Shown one piece after another: positions 5,101-5,621 of a DNA stretch of 5,621 bases. The notes under the pieces were generated by a model that ran no database searches, was not told the DNA's origin, and saw only the letters and a list, made by a program, of their open reading frames with translations. The DNA comes from Bacteroidota bacterium (GTDB lineage: Bacteria > Bacteroidota > Bacteroidia > Flavobacteriales > Flavobacteriaceae), in NCBI GenBank assembly GCA_006227965.1, contig SBFL01000229.1, forward strand, positions 1 through 5,621. The letters run 5' to 3'. Numbering within the stretch: the first letter of the stretch is position 1; every line of letters starts with the position of its first letter. Position numbers and translations under genes: made by a program.

Positions 5101-5621
5101 TCAGCCCCCTTTTTTCTCCCGGATCAGCCACAGCCCGAGGAAGGTAAGCAGCCCATTGAGCGGCAGCAGCTCGTACCCGATCTGGTAACCTCCGAGCCAC
5201 TGGGCCGGGGTGTTTGCAATCCCGATCATCAGAAGGATCACGCCCAGGGCCACCATCCATACCAAACGGTCCTTTAGTTTGTAGCCGGTCAGAATCCCAA
5301 AGGAAAACAGACCGAGCAGGGGCCCATAGGTATACGTGGCCACAGTGAGAAGGCCGTCAATAACGTTGCGGTCCAGGACGTATTTAAAAAGGATGACCAC
5401 GGCGATCAGCAAAAGGCTCATGCCTACATGGGTCTGTTTCCGGATCTTCTTTCTCCTGGACTCCGGTTGTTTGTCGATCCCCAGGAAATCCACACAAAAG
5501 GAGGTGGTGAGGGAGGTAAGGGCACTGTCGGCACTGCTATAGGCCGCGGCGATGAGCCCCAGCATAAAGGTGACAGCTACTGACATGCCCAAACCGCTGT
5601 TCAGGGCTATTTCAGGGAAGA
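5101..5621 (-). CDS. Sodium:solute symporter (SSS family), C-terminal 172 residues
   Basis: Only the 3' part of the gene is present and the start lies beyond the right edge. The reading frame is open from the window end, so a TTG at 5592 is an internal Leu codon, not a start. The visible protein begins FPEIALNSGLG and continues into a helix with MLGLIAAAYSSADSALTSL, matching the SSS (SLC5) core helix whose Ser residues help form the Na2 sodium site. A basic cytoplasmic stretch (ESRRKKIRKQ) follows. Four further hydrophobic segments come next: MSLLLIAVVILFKYVL, TVATYTYGPLLGLFSFGIL, WMVALGVILLMIGIA and LLTFLGLWLI. The protein ends in REKKGG. It is an inner-membrane sodium-driven transporter. 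The substrate cannot be told from this part, although the IAAAYSSADSALTSLTTSF region is typical of Bacteroidota members. It converges on the CoA-binding gene with a 6-bp gap. Confidence 0.88.
   Translation of the reverse strand, partial: FPEIALNSGLGMSVAVTFMLGLIAAAYSSADSALTSLTTSFCVDFLGIDKQPESRRKKIRKQTHVGMSLLLIAVVILFKYVLDRNVIDGLLTVATYTYGPLLGLFSFGILTGYKLKDRLVWMVALGVILLMIGIANTPAQWLGGYQIGYELLPLNGLLTFLGLWLIREKKGG

Noticed and set aside
5095..5120. Intrinsic terminator after the CoA-binding gene using the T6 run at 5110-5115
   Set aside because: Only three or so GC pairs can form before the T-run, and the run lies inside the symporter's last codons, so the evidence is too weak.

Overview
The window looks like chromosomal DNA from a member of the Bacteroidota, most likely a marine Flavobacteriaceae with unusually GC-rich coding sequence (a Robiginitalea-like genome would fit, but this is a guess from protein style and base composition). 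Supporting signs are a TonB-dependent-receptor-like outer-membrane barrel with an N-terminal CarboxypepD_reg-like domain and a basic C-terminal tail, a flavobacterial-type small CoA-binding protein, weak or absent Shine-Dalgarno sequences, and AT-rich intergenic DNA beside GC-rich genes.

Layout. 1-307: AT-rich non-coding DNA. 308-1326 (+): a ketoacyl-ACP synthase III (FabH-type) gene broken by an exact 11-bp tandem duplication at 485-506. Removing one copy restores a 335-residue enzyme with its Cys-His-Asn triad. 1346-1903 (+): a pyridoxamine-phosphate-oxidase-like flavin split-barrel protein, 19 bp after fabH, with a hairpin over the fabH stop codon. 1904-1986: convergent intergenic region with two hairpins. 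1987-4443 (-): an 818-residue outer-membrane beta-barrel protein. 4444-4734: a structured intergenic region between divergent genes. 4735-5094 (+): a CoA_binding_2 Rossmann protein. 5101-5621 (-): the C-terminal part of a sodium:solute symporter that runs off the window.

The most interesting part is 4440-4710. The minus strand carries two copies of TGTAAC-N16-CGTCT with identical spacing and unrelated spacers, which is the architecture of ECF sigma-factor promoters. One copy (4481-4508) sits about 40 bp ahead of the outer-membrane gene. The other (4680-4706) lies about 200 bp further upstream and faces two hairpins, the second followed by a T-rich run like an intrinsic terminator. Together they predict a small RNA of about 125 nt (roughly 4675 to 4550, minus strand). 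Its terminator-loop sequence is complementary to the start codon and ribosome-entry region of the neighbouring outer-membrane mRNA (13 pairs, one a G.U wobble, with one bulged A). The predicted system is an ECF-sigma-controlled outer-membrane gene with a co-regulated small RNA or attenuated long leader that can cover its start codon. It resembles in logic, not homology, the sigma-E-dependent small RNAs that repress outer-membrane proteins in enterobacteria. It is a prediction from sequence alone.

Apart from that module, and a possible fabH to PPOX operon, no shared pathway links the genes.
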